Positions 13,508-22,720 of a stretch of DNA of 64,000 nucleotides are shown one piece after another. The stretch's first letter is position 1, and every line of letters begins with the position of its first letter. Under the pieces are notes generated by a model that did no database searches, was not told where the DNA came from, and was given only the letters and a program-made list of their open reading frames with translations. Source of the stretch: Paraburkholderia aromaticivorans (GTDB lineage: Bacteria; Pseudomonadota; Gammaproteobacteria; Burkholderiales; Burkholderiaceae); contig NZ_CP022990.1 in assembly GCF_002278075.1 (NCBI RefSeq), positions 248,001 to 312,000 on the forward strand. Direction: 5' to 3'. The translations under genes and the position numbers were made by a program.

Positions 13508-14560
13508 TTACTTCCGCAAGGAATCCAGATCAATCACAAACCGATACTTAACATCACTCTTCAGCATCCGCTCATAAGCTTCATTAATCCCCTGCATAGG
13601 AATCACCTCGATATCCGAAGTAATTCCATGCTCACCGCAAAAATCCAGCATTTCCTGCGTTTCGGCAATCCCGCCAATCAGCGACCCAGCCAGGCGGCGA
13701 CGCTTGAAAATCAGATTGAACACCTGCGGCGACGGATGATCATGCTCCGGCGCGCCGACCAGCGTCATCGTCCCATCACGCTTGAGCAGATTCAGAAACG
13801 GATTCAGATCGTGCTGCGCAGCCACGGTATTCAGAATGAAATCGAAGCTGTTCAAATGCGCTTCCATCTCTTCGGCATGCTTCGAAATCACCACCTCATG
13901 CGCACCCAGCCGCTTCGCGTCTTCGATCTTCGACGGCGATGTCGTGAACAACACGACATGCGCACCCATCGCGCGCGCCAGCTTCACCCCCATATGACCC
14001 AGGCCGCCGAGGCCGACAATGCCGACCTTCTTGCCGGGACCGGCGCCCCAGGTGCGCAGCGGCGAATACGTGGTGATGCCCGCGCACAGCAACGGCGCCA
14101 CGCCGGCAGGGTCGAGATTGTCCGGCACGCTCAGCGTGAAGGCTTCGTCCACCACGAGTTGGGTGGAATAGCCGCCGTAAGTGATCTGACCATCGACGCG
14201 GTCGACGCCGTTATACGTGCCGACGAAACCGTTTTCGCAGTACTGTTCGAGACCCTCCTCGCAACTCGCGCAGGTGCGGCACGAATCGACCAGACAGCCG
14301 ACGCCGACCAGGTCGCCCACCTTGTGCTTCGTCACGTCCGGGCCGACCGCGCTCACGCGGCCAACGATTTCATGGCCCGGCACTACCGGAAAAACCGTGT
14401 TCTTCCATTCATTGCGCGCCTGATGCAGGTCGGAATGGCACACGCCACAAAACAGAATTTCCATCTGCACGTCATGGGGGCGAAGTTCGCGGCGCTGGAT
14501 TTCGAACGGGGCGAGCGGCGCGGTGGCGTCGGTCGCTGCATAGGCATAAGTCGTGCTCAT
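13508..14560 (-). CDS. Zinc-dependent NAD(P) alcohol/aldehyde dehydrogenase (YahK/CAD type)
   Basis: This 350-residue medium-chain dehydrogenase has the catalytic zinc ligands in GVCHSDLHQARNEW and GHEIVGRV, and the structural-zinc cysteines in CLVDSCRTCASCEEGLEQYC. The cofactor motif is GLGGLGHMGVKLARAMG. The family (cinnamyl-alcohol dehydrogenase-like, E. coli YahK) mostly reduces a broad range of aldehydes with NADPH. The ATG at 14560 follows GGAGCTACCC, a good ribosome site; an upstream start would add 27 unconserved residues. It is divergent from an AraC-type regulator, a common pairing, so induction by that regulator is likely. Confidence 0.9.
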   Translation of the reverse strand: MSTTYAYAATDATAPLAPFEIQRRELRPHDVQMEILFCGVCHSDLHQARNEWKNTVFPVVPGHEIVGRVSAVGPDVTKHKVGDLVGVGCLVDSCRTCASCEEGLEQYCENGFVGTYNGVDRVDGQITYGGYSTQLVVDEAFTLSVPDNLDPAGVAPLLCAGITTYSPLRTWGAGPGKKVGIVGLGGLGHMGVKLARAMGAHVVLFTTSPSKIEDAKRLGAHEVVISKHAEEMEAHLNSFDFILNTVAAQHDLNPFLNLLKRDGTMTLVGAPEHDHPSPQVFNLIFKRRRLAGSLIGGIAETQEMLDFCGEHGITSDIEVIPMQGINEAYERMLKSDVKYRFVIDLDSLRK

Positions 14561-14878
14561 GGGTAGCTCCAGCAAAGAAGGTGAAGTCGCAAGGCGCAGC
14601 CGACGGGCGACGCATGCCGCCGTTGTGGCCAACCTCGTCATGAACCGGGATCACGGCGCGGGCGGTGGCTGGCGAATTCGTCACCCGGGGAATTGGCAGC
14701 CGAGCCCGGCGCAGCGCGGAAATAGATGATCCGGCAGGGTTCCCATGATAGGAGCGGCAGGGGAGCCCGGGAATACCTGAATGTCTTGAAGGTTTGCCTA
14801 AAACTCCTGACTAGCAGCGCGATAGGTCGTTTGGTGCTAAATTTCAGGCATTATTCTCTTGCGCGTCACTATATCGTC
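14561..14878. promoter_or_regulatory. Divergent control region between alcohol dehydrogenase and AraC regulator
   Basis: Two direct copies of CGGCAGGG (14732-14739 and 14755-14762, 23 bp apart) could be AraC-type half-sites. Further right, the segments GCCTAAAA and TTTCAGGC near 14796 and 14850 form an imperfect inverted pair. No gene is seen. The regulatory role is inferred from position. Confidence 0.4.
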
Positions 14879-15847
14879 ATGCCCGCTCATTCCGTCGATC
14901 CTGTCCCGGCCGATCCCGCCCAGCAGCGCGTGGTCGAATTATTCGACGTGCTCGCGCCCAACCCGGGCTTCACCCGCACGAGTCTCGAAGGCGTCAATCT
15001 GATGCGCGCGAATGCTCCCATGCCGCGCATGCCGGTCATGTACGAGCCGAGCATCGTGATCGTCTGCCAGGGCCGCAAGCGTGGCTTTCTCGGCGATCAG
15101 GTGTTTCAGTACGACGCGCAGCAGTACCTGGTGCTCTCGGTGCCGTTGCCGTTCGAATGCGAGACCGAGGCCAGTCCGGAGGCGCCGTTCCTCGCCATCT
15201 CGGTGCGCGTGGATCTCACGATGGTGGCCGAATTGCTGATGGCCTTGAACGAAACGCAAGGAGCCGCGCAGCACGAACCCGTCGGCATCTATTCGACACC
15301 GCTCGACCCGGCGCTGTGCAACGCGGTGCAGCGGCTGATGGAGGCGCTGGCCTCGCCGCTCGACGCGCGCATTCTCGCGCCCGGCGTGGTGCGGGAGATC
15401 TGTTATCGCGTGCTGACCGGCGAGCAGGGTGACGCGATTCGGGCGGCACTCACGCATCAGAATCATTTCGGCCGCATTGCCAAAGCATTGCGGCGAATTC
15501 ATGCCGATTACCACGGCGTGCTCGACGTCGATACGCTTGCGTCCGAAGCGGGCATGAGCCTCGCCGTGTTTCATGCGCAGTTCAAAGCCGTCACGGCCAC
15601 TTCGCCGATGCAATACGTGAAGACCACGCGTTTGCATCACGCGCGTTTGCTGATGGTGCAGGACGGTTTGAATGCGGGCGCGGCCGCGGCGCGCGTCGGT
15701 TATGAAAGCGCGTCGCAATTCAGCCGTGAGTTCAAGCGCCTTTTCGGTTTGAGTCCGGTGGACGAAGTCAAGCGCATGCGTACCCTGTACGATGCGCCGC
15801 CCCCGCGCGTGGTCAAACCGGTGGCGCGTTACGTCACCGCCGTGTGA
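14879..15847 (+). CDS. AraC-family transcriptional regulator (AraC_N type)
   Basis: This 322-residue protein has an N-terminal cupin-like effector domain of the AraC_N family (about 30-190, including MYEPSIVIVCQGRKRGFLGDQ in part and PLPFECETEAS). Its C-terminal half carries two AraC helix-turn-helix motifs (about 205-305, LASEAGMSLAVFHAQFK and AARVGYESASQFSREFKRLFG). Regulators of this subfamily are often divergent from aldehyde or alcohol dehydrogenases, as here. The ATG at 14879 has no clear Shine-Dalgarno sequence; the frame stays open to 14726, so a longer N-terminus cannot be excluded. Confidence 0.9.
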   Translation: MPAHSVDPVPADPAQQRVVELFDVLAPNPGFTRTSLEGVNLMRANAPMPRMPVMYEPSIVIVCQGRKRGFLGDQVFQYDAQQYLVLSVPLPFECETEASPEAPFLAISVRVDLTMVAELLMALNETQGAAQHEPVGIYSTPLDPALCNAVQRLMEALASPLDARILAPGVVREICYRVLTGEQGDAIRAALTHQNHFGRIAKALRRIHADYHGVLDVDTLASEAGMSLAVFHAQFKAVTATSPMQYVKTTRLHHARLLMVQDGLNAGAAAARVGYESASQFSREFKRLFGLSPVDEVKRMRTLYDAPPPRVVKPVARYVTAV

Positions 15848-15865
15848 GCGCGGAAGCGGGCCGCG

Positions 15866-16642
15866 TTATAAACCGCTGAACCAGTTGTAGCCCTGATCTT
15901 CCCAATAGCCGCCGGGATTCGTGTTCGTCACGAAGATCGCCGCGATATGTTTCGGGTTCTTGAAACCGAGCTTGGTCGGCACGCGCAGCTTCAGTGGATA
16001 GCCGTATTTGGCCGGCAGCGGTTCATTGCGGAAATCGAGTGTGAGTTGCGTCTGCGGATGCAGGGCCGTCGCCATGTCGAGACTGGAATAATAGCGGTCC
16101 GCGCATTTGAAGCCGACGTAGCGCGCGTTCAGATCGGCGCCGATACGCTCCAGAAACGTGCGAAACGGCACGCCGCGCCATTGTCCGATCGCGCTCCATC
16201 CTTCAATGCAGATGTGCCGCGTGATCTGTGAAACCTGCGGCAAAGCGCGTAGCTCATCGAGATTCCAGCTGTGCCGGTCCGACACGAGTCCCGACACTTC
16301 CAGTCGATACGTCGACCCGTCGATATCCGGCGCGTCGAACTCCGGATAGAACGCGTTGAACGGGAACGGGTCGGTGATGTCGCGCGCCGAATAGGTGGGC
16401 GCCAGCTTGTTGCGGTCGAATAGCCAGCCCTGCACGCGATCGTTCCAGCGCGACATGGCCCACAGCACCTTGTCCACCGAATCGCCGTCCTGCATGTTGC
16501 AGCCCGAGAGCATGGCCAGCGCGCCGATGGAGAGCGACGAGCGCAGGAACAGGCGCCGCTGCAGTCGCTCGATTTGCGGCCGATGATCGGCAAGCACGAT
16601 ACGGGTTCGGCGCGCGTCGCCGTTGCGTTCGGATGCGCTCAT
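15866..16642 (-). CDS. Tat-exported lipoprotein molybdopterin oxidoreductase (sulfite oxidase/MsrP fold)
   Basis: This 258-residue protein of the sulfite-oxidase molybdenum-cofactor family has an N-terminus with RRLFLRSSLSIG (R29-R30), a twin-arginine signal. A lipobox LSGC follows, with C48, so the mature protein should be a folded, Moco-loaded lipoprotein outside the cytoplasm. C145 in TRHICIEGWSAIGQWRG is the probable molybdenum ligand. The C-terminus (VPTKLGFKNPKHI) is typical of YedY/MsrP-like enzymes. Its start codon overlaps the stop of the upstream cytochrome b gene by 4 bp, so the two are translationally coupled and likely form one redox unit. The substrate is unknown; S-oxides or sulfite are the family options. 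Confidence 0.85.
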   Translation of the reverse strand: MSASERNGDARRTRIVLADHRPQIERLQRRLFLRSSLSIGALAMLSGCNMQDGDSVDKVLWAMSRWNDRVQGWLFDRNKLAPTYSARDITDPFPFNAFYPEFDAPDIDGSTYRLEVSGLVSDRHSWNLDELRALPQVSQITRHICIEGWSAIGQWRGVPFRTFLERIGADLNARYVGFKCADRYYSSLDMATALHPQTQLTLDFRNEPLPAKYGYPLKLRVPTKLGFKNPKHIAAIFVTNTNPGGYWEDQGYNWFSGL

Positions 16643-17271
16643 GCCTCGCTCCCTTCGTGCGCCGAATGCCGGGCGCGCCCGGTCAGCATTGGCAGTAACG
16701 TGCGCGGAACGAGCAGCACCAACGCCAGATGCACCACCACGAATCCCACCACGCCGGCCATGGCGATGAAATGCACGCGCCGCGCGAAATCGAAGCCGCC
16801 GAATAGCGCGGTGAGCCCGGCGAATTGCACGGGCTTCCAGATGGACAGCCCGGACGCCACCAGCAACACGCCAAGACACAACACGAGCAGATACAGCGCG
16901 CGCTGCACCGCGTTATATCTGCCGGTATCGTGCGGTAACCTGAACTGCAGCGCGAGGCTTGCGTCGCGCATCACGTCACGTGGATGAACCGGCAACAGCT
17001 TGCGCCGGAAGTGCCCACGCCCCAGACCATATGCGAAATACAGCAGTCCGTTTGCGCACAGCAGCCACATCGCCGCGAAATGCCAGGCGATCGAACCGCC
17101 CAGCCATCCGCCGACAGTCGCCCACAGCGGAAACGTGAATGGAAAAAAGGGCGACGCGTTATAGATGGCCCAGCCGCTCATGACCATGCAGACCATCGCG
17201 AAAGCGTTGATCCAGTGCGTAATTCGTACGACGAGCGGGTGGACGAGCAGGCGCGTTTGCGGTTCAGGCAT
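16639..17271 (-). CDS. Membrane cytochrome b (Ni-hydrogenase/thiosulfate reductase cytb type)
   Basis: This 210-residue integral membrane protein has four to five hydrophobic helices and histidines placed for heme b binding (RITHWINAF, AWHFAAMW, RRVHFIAMAG, VVVHLALV). It belongs to the cytochrome b561/NiFe-hydrogenase b-subunit type, not to MsrQ. It would pass electrons between quinols and the Tat-lipoprotein molybdoenzyme encoded directly downstream, with which it overlaps by 4 bp. The ATG at 17271 was chosen because the extra upstream codons add a charged stretch not seen in the family. Confidence 0.85.
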   Translation of the reverse strand: MPEPQTRLLVHPLVVRITHWINAFAMVCMVMSGWAIYNASPFFPFTFPLWATVGGWLGGSIAWHFAAMWLLCANGLLYFAYGLGRGHFRRKLLPVHPRDVMRDASLALQFRLPHDTGRYNAVQRALYLLVLCLGVLLVASGLSIWKPVQFAGLTALFGGFDFARRVHFIAMAGVVGFVVVHLALVLLVPRTLLPMLTGRARHSAHEGSEA

Positions 17272-17363
17272 GGTGCAAGCATCACGGGACGAACGGGAAG
17301 TGGAAAGCCGCGCCATCGAAGAACGCGGCTGCTCGAACAAACGGGAGAAGCGCCCCCGCCGTC

Positions 17364-17996
17364 TTACATCGGCGGCGTTACGCCATGCTCGCCAGCGGAG
17401 ATAAAGTTGGCCGCCAACGAGCCGTCGGCCTCCTTGTGGGCGAACAACACGACTTTCGCGCCCGGCACCAGCAGCGAACGGTCACCCGGTTCCAACGCGA
17501 CGATAGGCACGTCTTGCGGAATCACGACTTTCTTTTCGCCGTCCTTGTACTTCACGGTGATCGTGCGGCCGTTGCTGACCACGAGCGAACCCACCGTGCC
17601 GTTGGTCATCGAGCTGTTCCCGCCGAGGTCCCACGGCCGATGGCCTTCGCCGGAGCCGCGCATGCTGGCCGGGAACACGTGCACTTCGAGCGCCTTCAGC
17701 GTGCCGTCCGCCTGCGGAATCGCCGCGGTGCCCACGTAGCTGTCCGGCTTGATGTCGTTCACGTCGGCGATCACTACGCCGCGAATCGGCGTGTCCTTGG
17801 CGAGCTTCACGTCAACGTCCTTGCCGTCGCGCGTGTGAACCTTGAGCAGATCACCCGACAACGCGGTCACGGTGCCGCGCACGCCGGTAGGCGTGGCGTT
17901 CTGGGCGTGCGCAGCCGGTCCGGCGGCGAGCAAAGCAGCGGCGGCGAGCGCGGGGGCGACGAAGGTGCGCAACGCACGCGCGGAAACGATCTTCAT
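17364..17996 (-). CDS. Periplasmic DUF5666-like protein
   Basis: This 210-residue protein has a clear Sec signal peptide (hydrophobic residues 9-27, cleavage after AHA at about 31). The mature part has two similar beta-rich segments (GVRGTVTALSGDLLKVHTRDG and the later GSLVVSNGRTITVKYKDGEK), resembling DUF5666 OB-like repeats. It ends 93 bp before the start of the cytochrome b gene on the same strand, so the three genes probably form an operon reading away from the two-component system. It has no known function; metal or small-ligand binding is only a guess. Confidence 0.6.
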   Translation of the reverse strand: MKIVSARALRTFVAPALAAAALLAAGPAAHAQNATPTGVRGTVTALSGDLLKVHTRDGKDVDVKLAKDTPIRGVVIADVNDIKPDSYVGTAAIPQADGTLKALEVHVFPASMRGSGEGHRPWDLGGNSSMTNGTVGSLVVSNGRTITVKYKDGEKKVVIPQDVPIVALEPGDRSLLVPGAKVVLFAHKEADGSLAANFISAGEHGVTPPM

Positions 17997-18066
17997 GAAT
18001 CTGCTCCAGGTGGTGAACGATGGGGGCAGATTAGACTCGGGACCGGCTCCGGCGAGTGACAGACGA

Positions 18067-18082
18067 ATGACAAAAACGTCAT
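18067..18082. promoter_or_regulatory. Candidate response-regulator box ATGAC-N6-GTCAT
   Basis: The perfect dyad ATGAC-N6-GTCAT lies in the 195-bp divergent region between the DUF5666-like gene and the response regulator gene. It has the same half-sites and spacing as the inner part of the CusR/HprR box of E. coli (AAAATGACAA-NN-TTGTCATTTT). A further TGACA lies about 11 bp to its left. It is probably bound by the adjacent response regulator; this is inference. Confidence 0.5.
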
Positions 18083-18191
18083 GAATGGCGCGCGAGGGCC
18101 ACGTAAAATGCTCGGCATATCCACGTCCAGCATTTCAGCGAGCCTCGGAGCGAGGCTCCGGGCCGAAGCCCGAATGGGAGCACCGAGCACC

Positions 18192-18863
18192 ATGAGCATC
18201 CTCGTCATCGAAGACGATCCAAAAACCGGCGACTACCTGAAGAAGGGTTTACGCGAGAGCGGCTATGCGGTCGATCTCGCGCGCACCGGCACGGACGGCC
18301 TGCACATGGCGCTCGAAAATCCGTACGACCTCGTGGTGCTCGACGTGATGCTGCCCGGTATCGACGGCTGGGAAATCATGCGTGCGCTACGGGCGCGGCG
18401 CGATCTGCCGGTGATTTTCCTCACCGCGCGCGACCATGTCAGCGACCGCATTCGCGGTCTCGAACTCGGCGCGGACGACTACCTCGTCAAGCCGTTTTCA
18501 TTCACCGAACTGGTGCTGCGCATCCGCACGCTGCTGCGCCGTGGCGTGATCCGCGAAAGCGACGTGTTCGAGATCGCCGACCTGAAGCTCGACGTGCTGC
18601 GCCGCAAGGTGACGCGCGAAGGTGTGGAAATTCCGCTCACCAACAAGGAATTCATGTTGTTGCATCTGCTGGTGCGCCGGCAGGGCGAGGCGCTGTCGCG
18701 CACGCAGATCGCCTCCGAAGTGTGGGACATGAACTTCGACAGCGACACCAACGTGGTCGACGTCGCCATCAAGCGGCTGCGCGCCAAGGTCGATCATCCA
18801 TTCGAAAAGAAGCTGATTCATACGGTGCGCAGCATCGGCTACACCTTCGGCGACGGCTCATGA
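18192..18863 (+). CDS. OmpR-family response regulator, heavy-metal/redox type (CusR/HprR-like)
   Basis: This 223-residue protein has a receiver domain (1-118) with D8-D9, phospho-acceptor D51 (VVLDVMLPG), a conserved threonine in FLTAR and K100. It is followed by a winged-helix DNA-binding domain (about 125-220, ending RSIGYTF). The sequence is close to the CusR/CopR/HprR heavy-metal regulator group. The ATG at 18192 follows GGGAG; the leader before it contains two small hairpins (18140-18158 and 18160-18171). Its stop overlaps the sensor kinase start (ATGA), so the pair is coupled. Confidence 0.93.
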   Translation: MSILVIEDDPKTGDYLKKGLRESGYAVDLARTGTDGLHMALENPYDLVVLDVMLPGIDGWEIMRALRARRDLPVIFLTARDHVSDRIRGLELGADDYLVKPFSFTELVLRIRTLLRRGVIRESDVFEIADLKLDVLRRKVTREGVEIPLTNKEFMLLHLLVRRQGEALSRTQIASEVWDMNFDSDTNVVDVAIKRLRAKVDHPFEKKLIHTVRSIGYTFGDGS

Positions 18864-20260
18864 CCTTCTGGACCGGGCGCTCGCTCACGGCTCGCACCAC
18901 GGTGCTGTTCGCGGCGATCGCCTGCGTGGTGATCGGCTCGTTGGGCGCGTATTTCTACCGCTCCGCCGAACTGTCGTTGCAGCACCGCGCCGACGTGGTG
19001 CTGACCGGCCGCGTCGAGCATTTCAGCCGCATCGTGCGCGATCTGTATTCGGTCAGCGAACTGAAGAACCGGCCGTTGCTGTTCGAGACCATGCTCGGCG
19101 CGGAACAGGACGTGCTGCTGTTTCGCCGTCCGGGCGAAGCGCCGTTTGTCGACGTGAACCCGGCGGGCGTGGCGGTGCCCGCGCTGCAAGCCGGCGCGCA
19201 GGGGCATTTGCCCACCATCGCCGACATTCGCCAGACGCAGCTCGCCGACGGCGTGCCGGTGCATTGGGCGATCGCTACCGCGAGGGCGCGTGAAGACGGC
19301 ACTGAGGTCGAAGTGATCGCCGGCCACCCGATGACGCAGGAAGTGCGCATGCTGGCGGCTTATCGCAACCGCATCGTGCTGGCCACGCTGATCGGCATGC
19401 TGGCCGCGACGCTGCTCGCCTACTACGTGCTGCGCCGCGCGCTGCGCCCGGTGCGCGAGATCGCCACGCGGGCCGCGCAGATCAGCCCGGCGAGCCTGTC
19501 CGTGCGGCTCGACAGCGAGGCGGCGCCGCTCGAATTGCGCCAGCTCACGCATGCGTTCAACGCCATGCTCGACCGTCTCGCTGAGGGTTATCAACGTCTC
19601 TCGCAGTTTTCCGCCGACCTCGCGCATGAGATTCGCACGCCGGTCGGCGCGTTGATCGGGCAGACCCAGGTGACGCTCGCGAGAACGCGCGAGCCAGACG
19701 AGTATCAACAGGTGCTCGAATCGAATCTGGAAGAGCTGAGCCGGCTGAGTCATATCGCCGAAAACATTCTGTTTCTCGCGCATGCGGACCATGCGGCGCT
19801 TTCGGTCGACCGCGAGCCGGTCGAGCTGCGTGACGAACTCGTCAGGATCTCCGACTATTTCGAAGGTCTCGCCGACGAACGCGGCATGCGCTTCGCGGTC
19901 GAGGCCGAAGGCGTGGCATGGGCGAATCCCATGCTATGCCGGCGCGCGATCAACAACCTGGTCGTCAACGCGGTGCGCTACGGCGCGAGCGATACGGTGG
20001 TGCGTCTGCGCGGCACGCAGGACGAAGCGGGCGCCACCGTGGTGGTCGAAAACGACGGCGCACCGATTCCCGAGGCGCAGCTAGGGCGTCTGTTCGATCG
20101 CTTTTACCGCGGGGATGCGGCGCGCAGCGCGTTTACCGAGTCGAGCGGTCTGGGTCTCGCCATCGTCAAGGCGATCATGCATCTGCATGGCGGCACGGCG
20201 CGCGTGGTGTGTCCGGCGCCGGGCGTGGCGCGTTTCGAACTGCGCTTCCCGGCCGTTTGA
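18860..20260 (+). CDS. Heavy-metal-type sensor histidine kinase (CusS/HprS-like)
   Basis: This 466-residue inner-membrane kinase has TM1 at about 14-34, a periplasmic sensor domain at 35-168 and TM2 at about 171-190. A HAMP domain follows (192-245), then a dimerisation/phospho-acceptor helix with H256 ([11 protein letters not shown]) and a HATPase domain (about 355-466, [20 protein letters not shown]). The periplasmic domain fits the CusS family length. The N-terminus is set by the ATGA overlap with the regulator gene. With the divergent MsrP-like molybdoenzyme, the layout recalls E. coli hprRS-msrPQ, so the signal may be oxidants or copper. Confidence 0.93.
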   Translation: MTFWTGRSLTARTTVLFAAIACVVIGSLGAYFYRSAELSLQHRADVVLTGRVEHFSRIVRDLYSVSELKNRPLLFETMLGAEQDVLLFRRPGEAPFVDVNPAGVAVPALQAGAQGHLPTIADIRQTQLADGVPVHWAIATARAREDGTEVEVIAGHPMTQEVRMLAAYRNRIVLATLIGMLAATLLAYYVLRRALRPVREIATRAAQISPASLSVRLDSEAAPLELRQLTHAFNAMLDRLAEGYQRLSQFSADLAHEIRTPVGALIGQTQVTLARTREPDEYQQVLESNLEELSRLSHIAENILFLAHADHAALSVDREPVELRDELVRISDYFEGLADERGMRFAVEAEGVAWANPMLCRRAINNLVVNAVRYGASDTVVRLRGTQDEAGATVVVENDGAPIPEAQLGRLFDRFYRGDAARSAFTESSGLGLAIVKAIMHLHGGTARVVCPAPGVARFELRFPAV

Positions 20261-20290
20261 GCGCCACCGTTGCCCGGCGGCGCACTCCGC

Positions 20291-20632
20291 TCAGACCTTC
20301 TTCAGATACGCGGCCTTCAGCATGAAGTTGCCCGCGTCCATTTTGCAGTCCACTTCATGATCGCCGCCCACGAGGCGAATGCTCTTGACCTTGGTGCCCA
20401 TTTTGAGCGTGATCGACGAACCTTTCACTTTCAGGTCCTTGATCAGCACGACGGCGTCGCCATCGGCCAGCGGGTTGCCGTTGGCGTCCTTGACCACGCG
20501 TTCGTCGGCGTCTTCGGCGGATGCGGCGGCGTTGATCGGCCATTCATGCGCGCAATCCGGGCAGACGTAATTGTCGCCGTCCGGGTACGTGTTTTCCATT
20601 GCGCATTGCGGGCAGGCGGGAATTGTCGACAT
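20291..20632 (-). CDS. PhnA/YjdM family zinc-ribbon protein
   Basis: This 113-residue protein has an N-terminal zinc ribbon (C7, C10, C24, C27) and a C-terminal SH3-like PhnA domain ([17 protein letters not shown] through [14 protein letters not shown]). Family members are called alkylphosphonate utilisation protein by historical linkage to phn genes, but the biochemical role is not established. It is convergent with the kinase gene, only 30 bp apart, and is probably monocistronic. The length matches E. coli YjdM (111). Confidence 0.9.
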   Translation of the reverse strand: MSTIPACPQCAMENTYPDGDNYVCPDCAHEWPINAAASAEDADERVVKDANGNPLADGDAVVLIKDLKVKGSSITLKMGTKVKSIRLVGGDHEVDCKMDAGNFMLKAAYLKKV

Positions 20633-20902
20633 GATCTTGTTTCCGAACCGCGGCGTGCCGCGGATAACTTCAGGGCCCGCGAGTATAGCGGAACCATGCC
20701 GGGCCGCCAGTGTCCGTCACGCGCAAAGCTGAGCCAGCGCAAAGCGGCGGATGCTGTTGCCGATCCGAAGGTCGCGCGGCGACGCTTGACGGGAGGCGGA
20801 CTATACTCTTCCGATAGCGTGGCTGTCTCGCACGTTCCGTCATGCTTTGCGACGCTTTGCCAAGCACATCTGGTGCTCGAATCTCACAGCAGGAGTTCCA
20901 TC

Positions 20903-21205
20903 ATGGTCAAACTCGCCCTGTACGTGCGTCTTGAAGCCAGACCCGGCAAGGAGAAGGAGGTCGAAGCGTTTCTGCTCGGCGGCTTGCCGCACGTCGAGGA
21001 GGAGCCGGGCACCGTCGCGTGGTTCGGTCTGAAGCTGGGGCCGTCCACGTTCGGCATTTTCGATGCCTTTAACGATGAGGGTGGCCGTGACGCGCATCTG
21101 CACGGCAAGGTGGCGGCCGCCTTGATGGCGAAGGCCGGCGAGCTGCTCGCCTCGCCGCCCAGCATTGAAAAGGTCGACGTGCTGGCGGCCAAATTGCCCG
21201 GCTGA
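20903..21205 (+). CDS. Antibiotic biosynthesis monooxygenase (ABM) domain protein
   Basis: This 100-residue single-domain protein of the dimeric alpha/beta-barrel ABM type runs from ALYVRLEARPGKEKEVEAFL, through EEPGTVAWFGLKLG and FGIFDAFNDE, to LHGKVAAALMAKAGELL. Homologues include quinol monooxygenases (YgiN) and small stress proteins of unknown substrate. AGGAG lies 8 bp before the ATG, which supports this start over earlier in-frame codons. It seems to be monocistronic. Confidence 0.8.
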   Translation: MVKLALYVRLEARPGKEKEVEAFLLGGLPHVEEEPGTVAWFGLKLGPSTFGIFDAFNDEGGRDAHLHGKVAAALMAKAGELLASPPSIEKVDVLAAKLPG

Positions 21206-21232
21206 ACGAGCGGCCAACCGCGCGTGCGCCGG

Positions 21233-22720
21233 TCAGACGCCGGACGCGTCGTCCGCTTCGGCAGCCGGCTGGCTCGCGTAGATCGCGCGTTTGTCCTCGT
21301 ACATGAGCAGATCGGCGCGCTGCACGCCCGCTTCGAGCCGGTCGCCGCGCTGGCAGGTGGCCGCGCCCATCGAGAAGCTGAGCGGTGAGCCGGGATAGAA
21401 CTGATTGTTCATCTCGACCAGTTGCCTGATCGCATCGACCATGGCGACGCCGCCGCGCTCGTCGGTGTCCGGCATCAGGATCGCGAACTCGTCGCCGCCA
21501 ATGCGTGCCGCATGAAACGGGGTTTCGGTCGCCTTGGCGAGCACTTCGCCGGCGCGCCGCAGCAGCGCATCGCCCGCGGCGTGGCCGAGCTGATCGTTCA
21601 CGCGTTTCAAACCGTTCAGATCGGCCATGATGATCGTGACGGGCCACGGACCCTTGCGTTCGAGCCGGTTCAGCTCGTCCACGTAGAAGGAGCGGTTGCG
21701 CAGTTTGGTCAGCACGTCGTGCTTGCCGAGGAACTCCAGGTACGCTTCGGCCTTCTTGCGCGCCGTGATGTCCGTGAGCGCCACCAGCACCAGATCCCAA
21801 TTCTTTTCATGGCCCGGCAGCACGGAGAATTGCAGATGCACGTGCACCTCGCTGCCGTCGAGCGAGTAGTTGAGCACCTCGCGCTGCTGGAACAGCTTGC
21901 CGTCCCATAGATCGATCAACTGCTCGCGGAAATGCGGCCGCATGTCGTCGCGGAATACATCGGGCAGGTGCGCCAGCAGCGTTTTCTTGTCTTTGGCCGC
22001 GAACATGTCGAGCGTGTGCTGGTTCACGTCGAGCACATGGATTTCCTGCATGCAGCGCTCGACGAACTCGGGATGCACGTCGGTGAACACGCGGAAATCG
22101 TTGATGCCGGCCGCGCGCGCTTCGTCGAGCAGACGCTTGACCGCGCTGAAATCCTCCACCCAGAGCGATACCGGCGAATACTCGAAGAGGCCCCGCACGT
22201 ACTGCTCGGCGAGCGTCACGCGATGCCGCGCGCCTTCCAGTTCGGTGATGTCTTCGACCGATACCAGCACGCGGTCCCAGCGCGCCTCGTGCCCGGGCAG
22301 CACGGCGCCCTTGAGCAACACGTCGAGGCGCCGTCCGCCGAGCGTGTAGTTGACTGTCTGGCTGGTGAACTGCGATTGCCCGGCCCACAACTGGCATAGC
22401 TCTTCGAGGTGGGTCTTGAGCATGTCGTCGCGGAACACCGAGGCGAGATTGCCGGTAAGCGCCTCGAAATCGGCAGCCTCGAATTGGGTGAGCGTCTTCT
22501 GATTGACCTTGACGACGCGGATGCTGTGCGCGCACTCCGCGACACAGCCCGGATTGGCGGCGAAGTGCGCACGCAGATCGGTCACGCCGTCGGCCCGCCA
22601 TGCATCGAACAGTGCGCGCACGCCGCTGAAATCTTCGAGCCAGAGCGAGACCGGCGCGAGTTCGAACATCTCGGAATCGTCGTTGGCGGGCGCGGGGCCG
22701 CGCGGGAGGATGTCCAGCAT
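21233..22720 (-). CDS. Diguanylate cyclase with two tandem PAS-like sensor domains
   Basis: This 495-residue cytoplasmic protein makes cyclic di-GMP. Residues 20-180 and 180-340 are two PAS-like units that repeat with an exact 160-residue period: (A/S)PVSLW(L/V)EDF at 22 and 182, VNQ(K/H)TL at 73 and 233, VFRDDM at 95 and 255, LPGHE at 141 and 301. The GGDEF domain (about 335-485) keeps the active-site motif GGDEF at 408-412 and DLNGLKRVND upstream. No RxxD inhibitory site lies five residues before GGDEF, so product inhibition may be absent. No transmembrane segment is seen, so it probably senses a cytoplasmic or diffusible cue. Confidence 0.92.
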   Translation of the reverse strand: MLDILPRGPAPANDDSEMFELAPVSLWLEDFSGVRALFDAWRADGVTDLRAHFAANPGCVAECAHSIRVVKVNQKTLTQFEAADFEALTGNLASVFRDDMLKTHLEELCQLWAGQSQFTSQTVNYTLGGRRLDVLLKGAVLPGHEARWDRVLVSVEDITELEGARHRVTLAEQYVRGLFEYSPVSLWVEDFSAVKRLLDEARAAGINDFRVFTDVHPEFVERCMQEIHVLDVNQHTLDMFAAKDKKTLLAHLPDVFRDDMRPHFREQLIDLWDGKLFQQREVLNYSLDGSEVHVHLQFSVLPGHEKNWDLVLVALTDITARKKAEAYLEFLGKHDVLTKLRNRSFYVDELNRLERKGPWPVTIIMADLNGLKRVNDQLGHAAGDALLRRAGEVLAKATETPFHAARIGGDEFAILMPDTDERGGVAMVDAIRQLVEMNNQFYPGSPLSFSMGAATCQRGDRLEAGVQRADLLMYEDKRAIYASQPAAEADDASGV

